Of a stretch of 64,000 nt of DNA, positions 22,428-35,062 are shown one piece after another; within the stretch, counting starts at the first letter, position 1, and each line of letters opens with the position of its first letter. The translations under genes and the position numbers were made by a program. Source of the DNA: Aedes albopictus (Eukaryota > Arthropoda > Insecta > Diptera > Culicidae). The notes below the pieces were generated by a model, which saw nothing but the letters and a program-made list of their open reading frames with translations, ran no database searches and had not been told where the DNA came from. The DNA is taken from contig NC_085138.1 in the NCBI RefSeq assembly GCF_035046485.1, positions 269,867,694-269,931,693 on the forward strand, given 5' to 3'.

Positions 22428-22612
22428 TGTGCAATTTAGATTTATTGCGAGCAAGCAGGAGCTGTGAGAATGCACTGACTTTTCACTTTGACGTTCTTGA
22501 CCTGGTGATGACGACGCGGATGTCTGTGTTTGGCCATGCCTACTAGATCACTTGATGCAGCATGCGTCGTTGCTGCCTGCTCAATATGTTGGCATGAATC
22601 CACTGTCACACA
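22428..22612 (-). repeat. 5' LTR (185 bp)
   Basis: Identical to 17243-17427. It is followed by target duplication CCATG at 22613-22617. Confidence 0.93.
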
Positions 22613-22617
22613 CCATG

Positions 22618-23608
22618 TTGCAGCAGTTTGAGTGATACATGTTCTGGCAAAATATAAACCTAATCGGAATAATGGTTGTTGAAATATTAAAGTTACAAGT
22701 TGGACTCGATTTTCAGAATAAAATGTATTTGTTAAACAAATATGTATAAAAATATTAAATTTTGAATGTTTTCGAAAGTACTAATAATGCAATTTCAAAT
22801 GCAGAAAACTCTTCTTGATAGCATTGTTGGCTTGGTTACTGTGCTTCATGGCAGTTACCGGAGATAAAACCGCTTCGTTCTTTGAAGGTTCTTCTAAATA
22901 ACGATGTACTCTATTGCAAATACAACTTAACAATGATGTCGAAAATAAAAAATAACATGTAGTTATTTTCAAATAAGGTATATAATCACATAGGGTCAGA
23001 CCTTGCTGAAAATAAATAATAATAAGCTTCTATAGAATCAAAAACTTGCATTTATGGAGCAAAAAGTATGCAATTTTTCATTATGGCCATCATTAAGTAT
23101 TAAATTTATGATGAAGAATGTACTTTAAAGCATATTTTTCTTCGGTATCATTTAGAATGCGATTCTCTTCTATACTGGACAAATTTTGAACTGATTCCGT
23201 AGTGTTATTGCATCACTGGTCTTAAATAAGTATTTTTTTTATCAATATCATTGATAACAAGGCAACTCACTATATCAAGCTGTATAATGCTTGGTGCATT
23301 ATTACTGACCAACTATTACACTCTACCTTTAGAAGAATAGTATTAGATCCCAACACATTGAAAAGTTCATGAAAATTTTAAAGTTATGTATGTGGAAAGT
23401 TGTGTAGAATTTTGAGAAATGGGGTTTTATTGAGTTTTAACGAAAACCGCTTCAGTTCCATAACTAAAGACAATTTGTATAATGTTATATTTTTCCTACA
23501 CTGTTGAATAGCTATGGAAATTTATGCAAAAAACCGATAATGATTTTATTGAAAAATAAAAAAGATATCACACAAATAAGGTGTCCTCTTTATAAAATGA
23601 ACAGTCCT
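22618..23608. other. Right part of the split DNA element
   Basis: AT-rich non-coding body of the 16972-23608 element, ending in its inverted repeat. No transposase frame. Confidence 0.6.
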
Positions 23609-25154
23609 TAGTCTAAAGATTCCCCTCAGAAATCTATAGAAGAACTCATTTAAAAGAATTCCATGGACTGCCCCCAAAATTGCTTAAAAAGTCTGATGAG
23701 TATTACGTTTACAAAGTCTTTCCTCTGAAAAATTCTCCAGGGATTCTACATAAAAATCTTGCATGGTTTGCTCCAATAATTTCTCAGAAATTGCTCCAAA
23801 GCGTCCTTCTGGAACTCCTCTAGAGAGCCCTCAAGAAATTTCGCTAAGTCTTCTCTAGAAAACATTTCATGACCTATCTAAAAAAAACATAATGGATATT
23901 TTCGAAAATTCTTCTAGAGATGCTCCCGAGAATTTTACACAAATTCACACAAAAGATTCCTTCAGAAAACCAACAATAGCTTCAGAAGTTTCTCCAAAAA
24001 TTTCTTCATAAATTCTTCAAGGATTCCTTAAGAAAATCTTCAATGATTTCTTCTGTAATTCAGCCAAAAATTTCCAGAAGTTCCTTCACAACATCTCCCA
24101 AGCATTTTTCATGAAACTCTTTCAGGGATTCCTTCTCCACAAATTTTCACAAGAATTCCTTAAGAAAGTCCTTAATGAATTCACTCAGAAGTTTCTCCGG
24201 GGATTCATTCAGAAAATCTTCTTGAAGCTCGCATAGAAAATCCTCTAGATCACCATCAATTTCCTCACATATTTATTCATAGATTTGAAGAAAAATATTT
24301 TGAAAGTTTGTTCACAAATTTCCTTAGAAATTCTTTCAGGGGTTTTAAGATATTTCTCCAGAGATTATTTCAGAAAATCCTATAAAGACTTCATCAGAAA
24401 TTTACCCTGGGAATTTTATAGCAAATTTTTCAGAAATTCTTCCGGGCGATTTTTCAGAAATCTTTCCAAAAATCCGTTCAGAAATTCTTCCAAGAATTAC
24501 TTTATTCTAGAAAATCACATTGGAGTTTCTCGATGGATTCCTTCAAAAACCCTAGGGAGATTCATTTAAAAAAAATTTCTGAGAACATTAAAAAAAACTA
24601 TTTCTCCTGAAATTTATCTAACAATTGTTTGATAAAAAAAAACTTAGAAATTTAACTAAAGATTTCTCCTAAAATCCCTAAAATAATTCTTTAGAAAAAA
24701 AAATCTGACATGGATTGCTCCGAACATTCCTCTATGGATTAATTCGGTAATTTACAACAGGAATTCTACAGGGAGATACTAAAGGGATTCTATAGAAATT
24801 TTCCGATGAACTTTTTCAAAAGTCGTTCGTGGGTTGCTTCAGACTTTCCTATAGATATTCTCATAAAAATTTCGACTTTGTTTTCTTCAAAAAAATCTTC
24901 TAGAGATTTTTCCAAAAAAAATCTCCAGCAACTTCTATAGAAAACTTTCCAGAAATTTCTTCAGTAATTCCTTCGTGGATTCTTACAGTACATCATCCAT
25001 GAGTTCTTTCAGGAATCCCATAACAATTTTTTTCACCAATTAAAAAAGCTTCCAGGGATCTTTAAGGATTTCTTTAAAAAAAAACTTCTTTATAAATTTC
25101 AAACTTCCGTTTTATAAAAAAAATCCTTGGAAATTCTTTCAAAGGTCCTTTGGA

Positions 25155-25215
25155 ATTGATTGATTAATTTGTTTTTTATTAAAGAGACTTTCAGCCTTTG
25201 GGTGGTTCGTTTTTT
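25155..25215 (-). mobile_element. Short retroposon tail with target duplication
   Basis: Holds a TTGAT-type tail and 'agagactttcagcc'. It is flanked by TCCTTTGGA at 25146-25154 and 25216-25224. A second copy of the same tail is at 55240-55301. Confidence 0.75.
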
Positions 25216-25544
25216 TCCTTTGGACGTCATTCCAGCGATTTTTGATAAACTTTCTCCAGGGATTATTTCATAAAATCTTGTAGGGATCCGTGTTAATAAT
25301 GCCACCAGGAATTCCTTCAGGAATTCCTCTAGCGATTTCTCCACAAATTTCCCCAAGAACTCCTTTAAAAAAAAACTTCTCGAATTGCTCCCAAAATTGC
25401 TGCGAGGATATCTTTATGAGCTCCTCTAGGGATTGCTTTCAGAAAATCTTGCACGGATTCCGTTTTTTTTTTCACCCCTTTATTTTAGAAATTTTGAATT
25501 TTCTCCAAATAATTCTGCATAAGTTCTTCCATGGGATTATTTAA

Positions 25545-25665
25545 CCTTTCAGGACGTGCGCCATCAAGCAACCGAAACTGCACCGCGCTCGCATTGTATA
25601 CGACGAGCAAGGTTTTTTTACGTGTTGTACTTTTTACAACAACGCGCGTCCTGAAAGGTTAAGAA
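25545..25665. mobile_element. Small inverted-repeat insert
   Basis: TTAACCTTTCAGGACG at the left pairs with CGTCCTGAAAGGTTAA at the right, a 16-bp perfect inverted repeat enclosing ~85 bp that includes CGCGCTCG and ACGCGCG. If TTAA is the target duplication this would be a piggyBac-type MITE (inference). Confidence 0.65.
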
Positions 25666-26500
25666 AATTCCACCAACAACTTGTCTAGGATTTTCTTCAT
25701 TAAATCTTCCATGGTTTCTAAAAAAAAAACTATTCCAGGAATTCCTTCTTCGCAAATTTCTCCATTGACTTTTTAGGAATGTCCTCAATGGATTCACTCA
25801 GAAATTTCTCCAGAGACGCGATCCGAAAATCTTCTCAAGATTCACATAGACAATCCCCCAAGAATTTCACCAATTCCACTTTATTCGGAGATATTTGAAT
25901 TAATCTTTTAAAAATTCTTTTGGGGGTTGTTCAGAAATTCCTTCATGACTTCCTTCAGGAATCCATACAGGAATTTCGTGACGAGCTCGTTCAGGAATGA
26001 CTTCAGGGATCTCATCTAGGATTTTATTGGAAAATCCTCAAGATTCCTCTGGTGATTCTTGTGTGTGTATGTGTGTATTTTTTTTCTATGGTTCGAGCAG
26101 AAATTCTTTTAGAGATTTCCTCTTAAACTTCAAGGCATTTTCCTCCATGGTTTCCTAGAAATTCCTCCAAAGATACCTTTGTCCCTTTCATTCTTGCAGA
26201 CTGTTTTTTTTTCAAGAAATTCTTTTAGGGTTTTCGCCAGGGATTACTCAAGGAGTAGTTTGAGCCATTCCTCCATGAACATCGCCAGAAAATCTTCCTA
26301 TAATTTCTTCGGAAGTTCATCTTGAACTCCTTTAGACATTCCTCTGGGGAACTTTTCGAGAAAAAATCCTCCTGAGATTTCTACAGTAATTCAAGCATAG
26401 TTTTCTTCATATGTTCTTCCAAAAAATTAGTTCCAAAACTTCCTTCAAAAAATTATTTAAAAATTCAGCCAAGGGATTTATCCACTAATTCTTTCACAGG

Positions 26501-26942
26501 TTTTTTTTATTCTTCAATCACTTAACCTAATTTTCAGTTCTTTTTTCCACAAGGGCACTGCGTGAGCGATTCCAATTGGAAGCTGTACTTACACTTTGTA
26601 CAGCGCCTAAATGTATTCTATTCTAATTCTTCTATATCGAACTGGTTGCCGTTGCGCTGCTTTCACTTTCTACCCTATCATGGTAGAATGATGAGCACGA
26701 GGATGTTGAAGTGTGGCTGTTGGTTGTTTCTTTATCCATTCCAATTGGGGGTCCATTATGAGGTGCCGTTCGCCGATGTCCATGTGTCCTGGTCCGTTTG
26801 AGCCATGGGCTCAGAAAAGGGTCAGAGTGTCAGCTGCGCTCAGGGGGAAAGAGCAACTGACGAAAGTGCCGGGGCTGGAATCGAACCCATGACCATCTGC
26901 TTGTGAAGCAAACATTTGACCAATTGCGCCACAGCACCGGCA
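26501..26942 (-). mobile_element. Full-length Feilai-like SINE (~440 bp)
   Basis: On the minus strand it starts CCGGTGCTGTGGCGCAATTG with a tRNA-like A box, then B box GGGTTCGATTCC, then the long tRNA-unrelated body ending 'gattgaagaataaaaaa'. TCACAGG plus T residues flank both sides (26494 and 26943). The body matches the split copy at 42445-44505. The name Feilai is by recollection of the Aedes family and is an inference; SINE identity is clear. Confidence 0.87.
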
Positions 26943-26949
26943 TCACAGG

Positions 26950-28070
26950 TTTTTCTACCAAAAACCATATTATGCTTCCAGGAGCTTGTAAGAATTAGTT
27001 TTGTGCTGACTTTTTTTTCTTATGATGAGAAAAAAACTGAAACCGATTGTACGCTACTTCAACTTTGGCGTCCATAACCGACTGTTACTCTCAACGACAA
27101 TAGTTTGGATACAATGGAAGCTTGAATCCGGGAAATAACTTTCCAATTTTTCCAACAAATGACGCAACATCCACCGGCTTTCAATTCATTCGGCTTCGGG
27201 GGATGTAGTCGTGGTGTCGAATCATTTTTCGATGCACAATGTTGTTGTGGATGTTTCAAAAGCTCAGCTTTTTGGCTAGCGCGTTGTCCACGAGTGTTGA
27301 AATTCGATTTTCCTGCCGGAAAAAAAAATTCCAAAGGGCTGCCTCTGCTATCCCGCCGGATGTAAATAAACATGAATGCATGTCCTGCACGTCTGTCCCG
27401 GCCCGACGTGATTGGTGAATCAAATTCGCCGATCATGTTTAAATGCATGAACAGATTGCATCTTGTTGTGCTGTGCAGTGTTGTTCGCAGAAAACACTGT
27501 GTTCCCTTGGAAGTTTACAGCGCGGTGCACTGGAAATGAATCATGAATAGTGGTGTTGTACGGTCTTCTAATGCATAATTGATGTAGTTTGGCACGGATT
27601 TGCTCGCTCTGGCAACGGGACCGTCATCCGTAGGGCTTGCCGTACGAGGTCAGCAAATTTTGCATTGTCACGGCTATGGCGAAATCGATTGAATAAGTGG
27701 GTTGTCCTACCTACACGTAAGTGAGGATGAGCAATTCGGAGTTCAGTTCAGGAACTGGAGCCTTGGCAGCAGATAACTATCACGTTAAAGTGTGGTTAAA
27801 ACTTTGAATGTTAAAGGAATCAATATCATACTACAGGACTTTATTGTAGAAGCATAAACTTTGCTCACGTAAAAAATCGTGATATCCACTCGATCTGGCG
27901 CTCGAGCCTTGCAAATAAACGAGAAAGTAAAAAAAAAACTAGGTGAATGCATTGTTCTGTAAGTAAACTTAACCAACAATAAAGTAGACAGCAGAACAAT
28001 TTGGAAGACCATGTTTTGTACTCTAACAATCAAGCAAATGAAGGCGAAAACGGAAACGCGCGGCTGTTCG
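26950..28070. other. Spacer, no confirmed gene
   Basis: Contains a 129-codon minus frame (27059-27448) overlapping a 68-codon plus frame. The minus frame is Arg/Ser rich with a 'GGCCVIC' stretch and no known domain. This could be a fragment of single-copy DNA. Confidence 0.25.
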
Positions 28071-28079
28071 TTATGAAAA

Positions 28080-28170
28080 TTTGCTTGACTTTCTTGGGCA
28101 TACCTACAATATCTTCTTACCAGATATTATACAAACGCATAAAATGGTCATTGACAGAGGAAGCTATATG
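28080..28170 (+). mobile_element. Diverged SINE tail fragment
   Basis: 'cttgactttcttgggcatac' and 'aaaatggtcattgacagagg' match the body of the SINE at 53528-53818. The head is missing. Confidence 0.6.
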
Positions 28171-28975
28171 GTACACCAGGGCAAGTTGAAACGGTTGGGG
28201 TAAAATGAAACAATGGGTTATCATGATGTTTTTTAACTATTTCATTGCCATAATAAATACAGACTTTTTGATTCAAACAAACTTTTAATGAAGGATAAAT
28301 TTCGAAATTTTAATGAAATATATTTTAAAACATCGCGTTTCATCTTGCTCCGGTGTACCTTAATATAAGAACAATGTGTTCATAGAGAAGCAAGGTTTGT
28401 CCCGGTTGGTTACTACAGCGAGTGACTTCAGATATTCAGACTCTCTTTAGACTGCCTTGACTTTTGGCAATTTGGTTTTGAAAAAAAAAAAAGAAAATCG
28501 TGTTAAGTACTGTTCCTTGGAATTCCACTAAGAAATTGCATCCTTTGACATATACGTATTTCGACCTCAACTGTAAGGTCGTCTTCGGTGTCTTGTACTT
28601 GACTCGACTTCGGTTTGTATTCGGCCATAGAGGCTGTTCATGAGCAACGTAGACCAAATTTTAGCCGTCTCCGACCCCCTAGTCCCTTGTAGACTTTTGT
28701 CTATACAAAAATTTGAAAATGTGTAACGTAGACTGTGGTAAAATCCCCAAAAATCTCGAAATACCTTTTTCCACGAACGTTTTCTGATCAATGCTGCAGC
28801 ATCAATTCATGATAAAATTATCTTGTCCAATAAATAATCGCGTACGACAAGGTCGCTAATTTCATATTCATAACACGATTTTAATCTTAACTGGGCACAT
28901 AAACACTAACTGGCAAGCGAGCAGTCCCAGAGGATTACAAATACAAGAGGACCAACGCCAGCAAGCGCGCGGCGG
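28171..28975. other. Spacer with a retroposon-like module at 28533-28600
   Basis: CATCCTTTGACATATACGTA then TTTCGACCTCAACTGTAAGG is close to the arm of the 16337-16580 palindrome, so both come from one dispersed family. The rest is non-coding. Confidence 0.45.
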
Positions 28976-28986
28976 TGGTGCTGTGG

Positions 28987-29125
28987 CAAGCCCGTGCACA
29001 AGGGGGGGGGGTTTTGGGTGTTAAACCCTCCCCATTACCGACGCTCCATACACTAGGCGCCCCTCCGCCTTTTGCCAAAATTGAGAAAAACCCCTCCCTT
29101 CGAGCCACTTCTGTGCACGGGCCTG
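28987..29125. mobile_element. 139-bp hAT-type MITE
   Basis: The ends CAAGCCCGTGCACA and, inverted, CAGGCCCGTGCACA are flanked by the 8-bp duplication TGCTGTGG (28979-28986 and 29126-29133). An 8-bp duplication with CA(A/G)G ends fits hAT. The interior has G10 and C-rich runs. Confidence 0.82.
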
Positions 29126-29133
29126 TGCTGTGG

Positions 29134-29470
29134 TGTTGTGTCTACACACACGCCTACGCCCATGTCCTTCGAGTCGCTCCGTCAATCATCCGCGGCATCA
29201 TTGTCGAGAGCACGTTACAAGGCGACAACGCGACGCAGAGTGGGTTCCCCCGGGAGTAAATTCAGCTCCCGGCGTTGTACAAACAACGACGGCACGGCAC
29301 ACGGTGACGGCGGAGGTAGGCGAACAAGCTTCGGTCTCGTTAGTCGTGCTCGTCGTCGTCACCAGGACAGGACCACTACTGGCCGTCATCCAATGAATGA
29401 TTTATGGCCATTGAATTGGTCTCGCTTTTTTCGGGTGGGGAGCAACTGCGTTCCACTTTAGGGATATGGC
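29134..29470. other. CpG-rich, GC-rich segment
   Basis: This is the most CpG-dense part of the window outside the LINEs, with many CGACG, CGCG and ACGACGG words. Overlapping frames exist on both strands (29072-29461 plus, 29130-29396 plus, 29198-29389 minus). None is recognisable. It could be an exon or a 5' flank of a host gene. Confidence 0.25.
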
Positions 29471-29726
29471 AACTCACCTAGTTATCATAAATCGATTGAC
29501 ACAGATTTACGCTAATGCGCTTGGGTTTCACGACTAAAATAAGGTTAGAGCTGTAAAGGCATTTATTTGGTGTTTCTGTAAAGGATATTAAGCTGCAGGT
29601 AATGGCCACAGCTTCTGATTTGTATGCAGAAGGTGCAAAGGTTCAAGATGTTGCCCGTCCTTTCCCTCCTACTCTGTTGGCTAAACTCTAGAACCAAAAC
29701 AGGTTAAAAAAAACCGTTTCCGTACC
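29471..29726. other. Spacer with a diverged SINE-head relic
   Basis: 29608-29660 ('ggccacagcttctgatttgt', 'caaaggttcaag') is a decayed relative of the tRNA-like head at 7199-7292. No gene. Confidence 0.45.
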
Positions 29727-29730
29727 TTAA

Positions 29731-31193
<1,463 letters not shown>

Positions 31194-31198
31194 CTAGC

Positions 31199-31285
31199 TT
31201 ATACTGCCGTTCTACGCATAGTTGTCCCATATTATATGGGATTCCCATATAAGATGGGACAATTATGCATAGCACGGCAGTATAA
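31199..31285. mobile_element. 87-bp hairpin MITE
   Basis: TTATACTGCCGT pairs with ACGGCAGTATAA. Pairing runs almost to the centre (CATAGTTGTCCCATAT with ATGGGACAATTATG), leaving a very small loop. TA or TTA at the ends is likely the target site. Confidence 0.85.
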
Positions 31286-32060
31286 CGATCGAATGTTGGG
31301 TCTCCAGAAATGTATGGTTCTTTTAAAAGCTAATATTTTGAGCAATGGACATACACAATAATGTGATTTGCATAAATGTCCCAAAACAATCAAAAAGTTC
31401 AGATATTCATTCAGGAATTCCTTTGAAAATATCTCCGAGGATTTATTTCCCCTGGAATTCCTTTACGAATTGCTTCAAAAATTTTCCTTTACGAATTGCT
31501 TCAGAAATTCCTCCAGGGATCCCTTTTGAAATTTCTCAAGGGATTACTTCGGAAATTTAGAGAAACGTGACAAACACTTGATAGAACGCGGTTACTGATT
31601 GTGCTGTATTTGCCCAACGATCTTTTTGTACGTGTAGTTTAGGTTTGTACCGGTTTGACCGAACAGGTCGCCTTCTGTTGCAATTCTGCGATGTAAAATA
31701 AAAGTAAAAAGGTCCCCGAAGAAAACTTCCCAAAATAAATTATCCTCCATGTGTTCCCCCAGAAGAATCACAAAGAATTTTTTCAAAAATTCTTCGAAAA
31801 AAAAATTCTCATTATTTTTTTTTTTTTTCGGAAATTCCATCGAGTATTCGGTCAAAAATTCCCTCACGGAAGTCATTCGGATATTTTATCCAGGGATTGG
31901 TTTAGAAATTTATCCTATTCTACAAATTCTACAAAGAATGCGTCCTAAGCATCTTGCATGATTTACTTCTGAAATTTCTCCATTGTTTAAAAAAAAATCA
32001 AAAATTCGTTCAGAGATTTCTTTAGAAATTTCTTCAGACTTGATTCAGAAATTTCTCTGG
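31286..32060. repeat. Degenerate 12-nt repeat tract, interrupted
   Basis: The clear 12-mer pieces are 31400-31560 and 31760-32060 ('aattcctttgaa', 'aaattcctccaggg'). Between them 31561-31745 is unrelated non-coding sequence. Open frames on both strands here are repeat by-products. Confidence 0.6.
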
Positions 32061-32065
32061 AGATA

Positions 32066-32304
32066 TTGCGGATTTTTAGAAAATTTTCCACCCTGCAGTA
32101 GCCGCCAAATTCTATCGCAGCTGTCAAAGTCATACCGCAGCCATGAAAATCATCGTATCATTGAAAAGTTGCGCCAAATCATAGCATGCTTGCAAAATGA
32201 AGTGTTCTGAAAAGCAACATCAAATATTGATCATCGAAGTCGAATCCAAGGCTCGACCCAAGGTATCCTTGGACTTTCAATCTTCCGTGTCTCTAAATTA
32301 GCAA
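32066..32304. mobile_element. MITE, internally deleted copy of 6894-7195
   Basis: Begins TTGCGGATTTTTAGAAAATT after TA and follows copy 1 closely, then lacks ~50 bp near the right end together with part of the right inverted repeat. Confidence 0.75.
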
Positions 32305-32337
32305 AAATAAAACTTTTAGCGATGCATACAGAAACTA

Positions 32338-33259
32338 CAGGGGATGGCCAAAATGTTTGGGATAGGCAACTTTTTTTCTCTCACAAAAAAGCTCAACATG
32401 CTATAACTTTTTATTGAGTGCATCAAAAAATCTCAATTTTTTACTGTTTGTCAACCTACTTTATGTGCATCATTGGTACAAATTTGGGCTCGATTGAATC
32501 ATATTTCGCAAAGTTAGAACCGTTCGGGTAAAACACTATTTTTTAGACAACTCATTTTTGAGCTGTCATATCTCGGAAACCAGTGAACCGAATTGAATGA
32601 AATTTTGAACGTACACTAACAATATGTAGATGCTTCACAAACAATTAAAACATATGTACTTTTTAAACGTTGGAAAAAGTTATCATGGATTGACACTTTT
32701 TGGATTTTTCTTGAAAAAATGTATTTTTTTTACATCAATGTCAATAAATTTTAGTGTTGATATCCAAAGATTTTCCACTTCTGTTCTCAGATTATCTCTA
32801 ATCAGATATATTAGAGCCTATTTAGATTGAAGGAAGGACACATTTAATAATTTTTGGGTGGTATTGTAAATTTGACTTATTTTCCTCTATATGGGTAAAA
32901 ATTTCAACCCGGTATAACATAATTCGTCGTGAAAAAATATTACATTTTATAACGTCGTATTAAGTATCAATATATTGTTGATAAAAGTTAAAAAATTCAT
33001 TCAATTCGGTTCACTGGCTTTTGAGATATGACAGTTCAAAAATTAGTTGTCTAAAAAATAGTGTTTCACCCGAACAGTTCTAACTTCGCGAAAAATTAAT
33101 CAATCGAGCCCAAATTTGTACCAATGATGCACATATAACATGTTGACAAACAGTCAAAATTTGAGATTTTTTTATGTACTCTATGAAAAGTTACAGCATG
33201 TTGAATTTTTTTGTGGGAGAAAAAAAGTTGCCTATCCCAAACATTTTGGCCATCCCCTG
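32338..33259. mobile_element. 922-bp TA-flanked foldback element
   Basis: The ends CAGGGGATGGCCAAAATGTT are perfect inverted copies, continuing TGGGATAGGCAAC. The arms (~190 bp and then more loosely) pair far inward. TA at 32336-32337 and 33260-33261. It shares CAGGGG ends and layout with 14059-15259 but differs in sequence, so it is a sister family. Confidence 0.9.
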
Positions 33260-33261
33260 TA

Positions 33262-34885
33262 TTTCAGAGTTTTTCAGAAAATATTTCAATGATTCGTTCA
33301 AAAATTTGTACTGGGGTTAGGGTAATTCTTCCAAAGATTACACCAGAACCACCAAGATTTCATCATCAACTTCAAATTTCTCCAGAAATTCCACTAGGGA
33401 TTTCTCCAGAGGTTTCACAAAGAGTGTAAGAAAGTTGTGTATCAATTCTACAGAAATTTGCCTTAAATTTTTCGGGTCTTTTCTAGATTTTTTTCCGAAA
33501 AAAACCCTTCGGAAATTCCTAGGCAATCTTCCGAGGATTTGTTCCAAAACTTTCTCCGGGGGTTGCTTTAGAAATTGCTCAAGGATTTTGTTTTGGAAAA
33601 TCTGATTTTCTGTCAGTAAATCTACTTGTGATTTTTTTTTTAAATTCTTCCAGGGGCTATCTGAATAGGACGTTCTGTTTGCAAGTTATGCAAGTTATTT
33701 CTTTAGAAATATCTTCAGATTTTCCTCCAATCCTCCAATCCTAGGATTCATTTAAAAAAGCCTCCTAGGGATTCTTAAAGAAATTCTTTCAGCGACCTTT
33801 GGAAACTTCTCGTAGATTTACCTGAAATAAACATCCAGTTAATGCTACTGAAATTCAGGCAGAAATTCCTTCACAAAATCTTCCAGGGATTCCTCTCTAG
33901 ACTTTTGATTGCCCTCCAGAAATGTTAAACTTCAAGAATAACTTTCAAAAAATCTTGCCAAGATTGTTCCAGAAATGCATCTACAAATTTCTTATTTTTT
34001 TCATAATGATTTCTATAGTCTCTCTAAACAATCCTCAAGAAAGTTTTCAAAGTATTCATCAAGAAAACCTATCATGAACTTTCTCAAAAATACTCCATGG
34101 ATTTTTTGTTAGAAAATGGTTCACGGATACATTGAGTCTCAGAAATTCAGAACGCTTTGAAAATTTCAGAAGCTTTCCAAAGAGTTTTCGCGCCAAGTAT
34201 TGCTTTAGAATTTCTGAAAAAAGACTATTAAGGATAATCTAAATATTCCTTCAAGACATTTTCTTCCAGAAATTGCTCCAGGGATTTCTTCAGAAAGTCT
34301 TAGAAAATAATTCAAGCATTCCTTCAGAAATTTAGTTACAGATTCTTTCGGAGATTCTTATGGGAAGGTTGGAAGACATTCTTGCAGAGATTCCCGCAGA
34401 AATTTACACTGAGATTTCATCAGAAACTCCGCCGGGTATTCCTCGATGTATTTTCTCAGAAATTCCTCCGGGATTTCCTCCAGGAATGAATTAAAAAAAT
34501 GTTTAGGTTTATTTAAAGGGGAATTCTACAGGATTTTGTTTCCAAAACTATCTCAAAAGGTTTTGTTAGGTATTCCACCAGGGGTTTCTAGGTGTTTCTT
34601 CAGGTATTGCTTCTGGAATTTCTTCAGAAAATCAGCTTATTGATGCTTAAAATATTCCTGTTTTATTCAGAAATGCTTTCAGAAATTTATTTGGAATTTT
34701 ACTCAGATTTTTGTTTTTAGTCCCTTCTGAAATATTTGCACCGACACTTTTGGAAATATCTTAAGATTTTCAGCAGGGATTTCCTCAAAAGTTGTTCCAT
34801 GGATTCTTTTAGAAGTTGTTCTAGCAGTTTGCTCAAGCAATTCCTTCAGAGATTCCTCCAGGAATTCATCCATGGGACAGTGAAG
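33262..34885. repeat. Degenerate 12-nt repeat tract (1.6 kb)
   Basis: Imperfect AATTCCTCCAGG-type 12-mers, densest at 34320-34520 and 34780-34870. Frames inside (33211-33429, 34446-34643, 34703-34933) are by-products. Confidence 0.78.
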
Positions 34886-35054
34886 GGGCGCTGAAATCGG
34901 GGAACCTTGTCTAACTTGCTCTGATTTTACCATGACAGCACTGGAAGTAATTTATCACACATCTTGTCAGTAATCAGCCGAAGCATTACAATGACCTTTT
35001 TTATGGAATTTACTACAAATTTTGGAATTCATTCTGCTAAGGACACGCCAAGAT
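34886..35054. other. Spacer
   Basis: Short non-coding stretch, nothing recognised. Confidence 0.4.
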
Positions 35055-35062
35055 AGTATAAG

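Larger units (their letters stand above)
17243..22612 (-). mobile_element. Non-autonomous LTR retrotransposon, 5.37 kb, identical LTRs
   Basis: The 185-bp terminal direct repeats appear identical along their whole length. They are flanked by the exact 5-bp duplication CCATG (17238-17242 and 22613-22617). A PPT next to the left LTR and a PBS next to the right LTR show that it reads on the minus strand. The 5.0-kb interior has no gag or pol; its long open stretches are only the translated ~60-bp tandem array. It is inserted inside the DNA element at 16972-23608. Identity of the LTRs implies very recent insertion, with enzymes supplied in trans (inference). It has no LTR or interior similarity to the element at 4125-11193 that I can see. 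Confidence 0.9.
16972..23608. mobile_element. TA-flanked DNA element split by an LTR retrotransposon
   Basis: The ends AGGACTGTTCATTTTATGAA (left) and AGGACTGTTCATTTTATAAA (inverted, right) are followed by GAGGACA in both arms. TA flanks at 16970-16971 and 23609-23610. Taking out the LTR element at 17243-22612 and its 5-bp duplication leaves about 1.26 kb with no transposase frame, so this is a non-autonomous element. Confidence 0.85.
23611..26493. repeat. Degenerate 12-nt repeat tract, right part (2.9 kb)
   Basis: Runs of imperfect 12-mers such as AATTCCTTCAGG and AATTTCTCCAGA. Phase is often kept for several units and then slips. Interruptions include a retroposon tail at 25155-25215 and a short inverted-repeat piece at 25545-25665 (CTTTCAGGACG and CGTCCTGAAAG). 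Frames at 24285-24569 and 25290-25544 are repeat by-products. Confidence 0.8.

Noticed and set aside
17243..22612. Simple segmental duplication of 185 bp at 17243 and 22428
   Set aside because: The TG...CA ends, the 5-bp target duplication, the PPT and the PBS make these LTRs.
27059..27448. 129-codon minus-strand gene
   Set aside because: No recognisable domain, overlaps a plus-strand frame, and no supporting context. It was not called as a gene.
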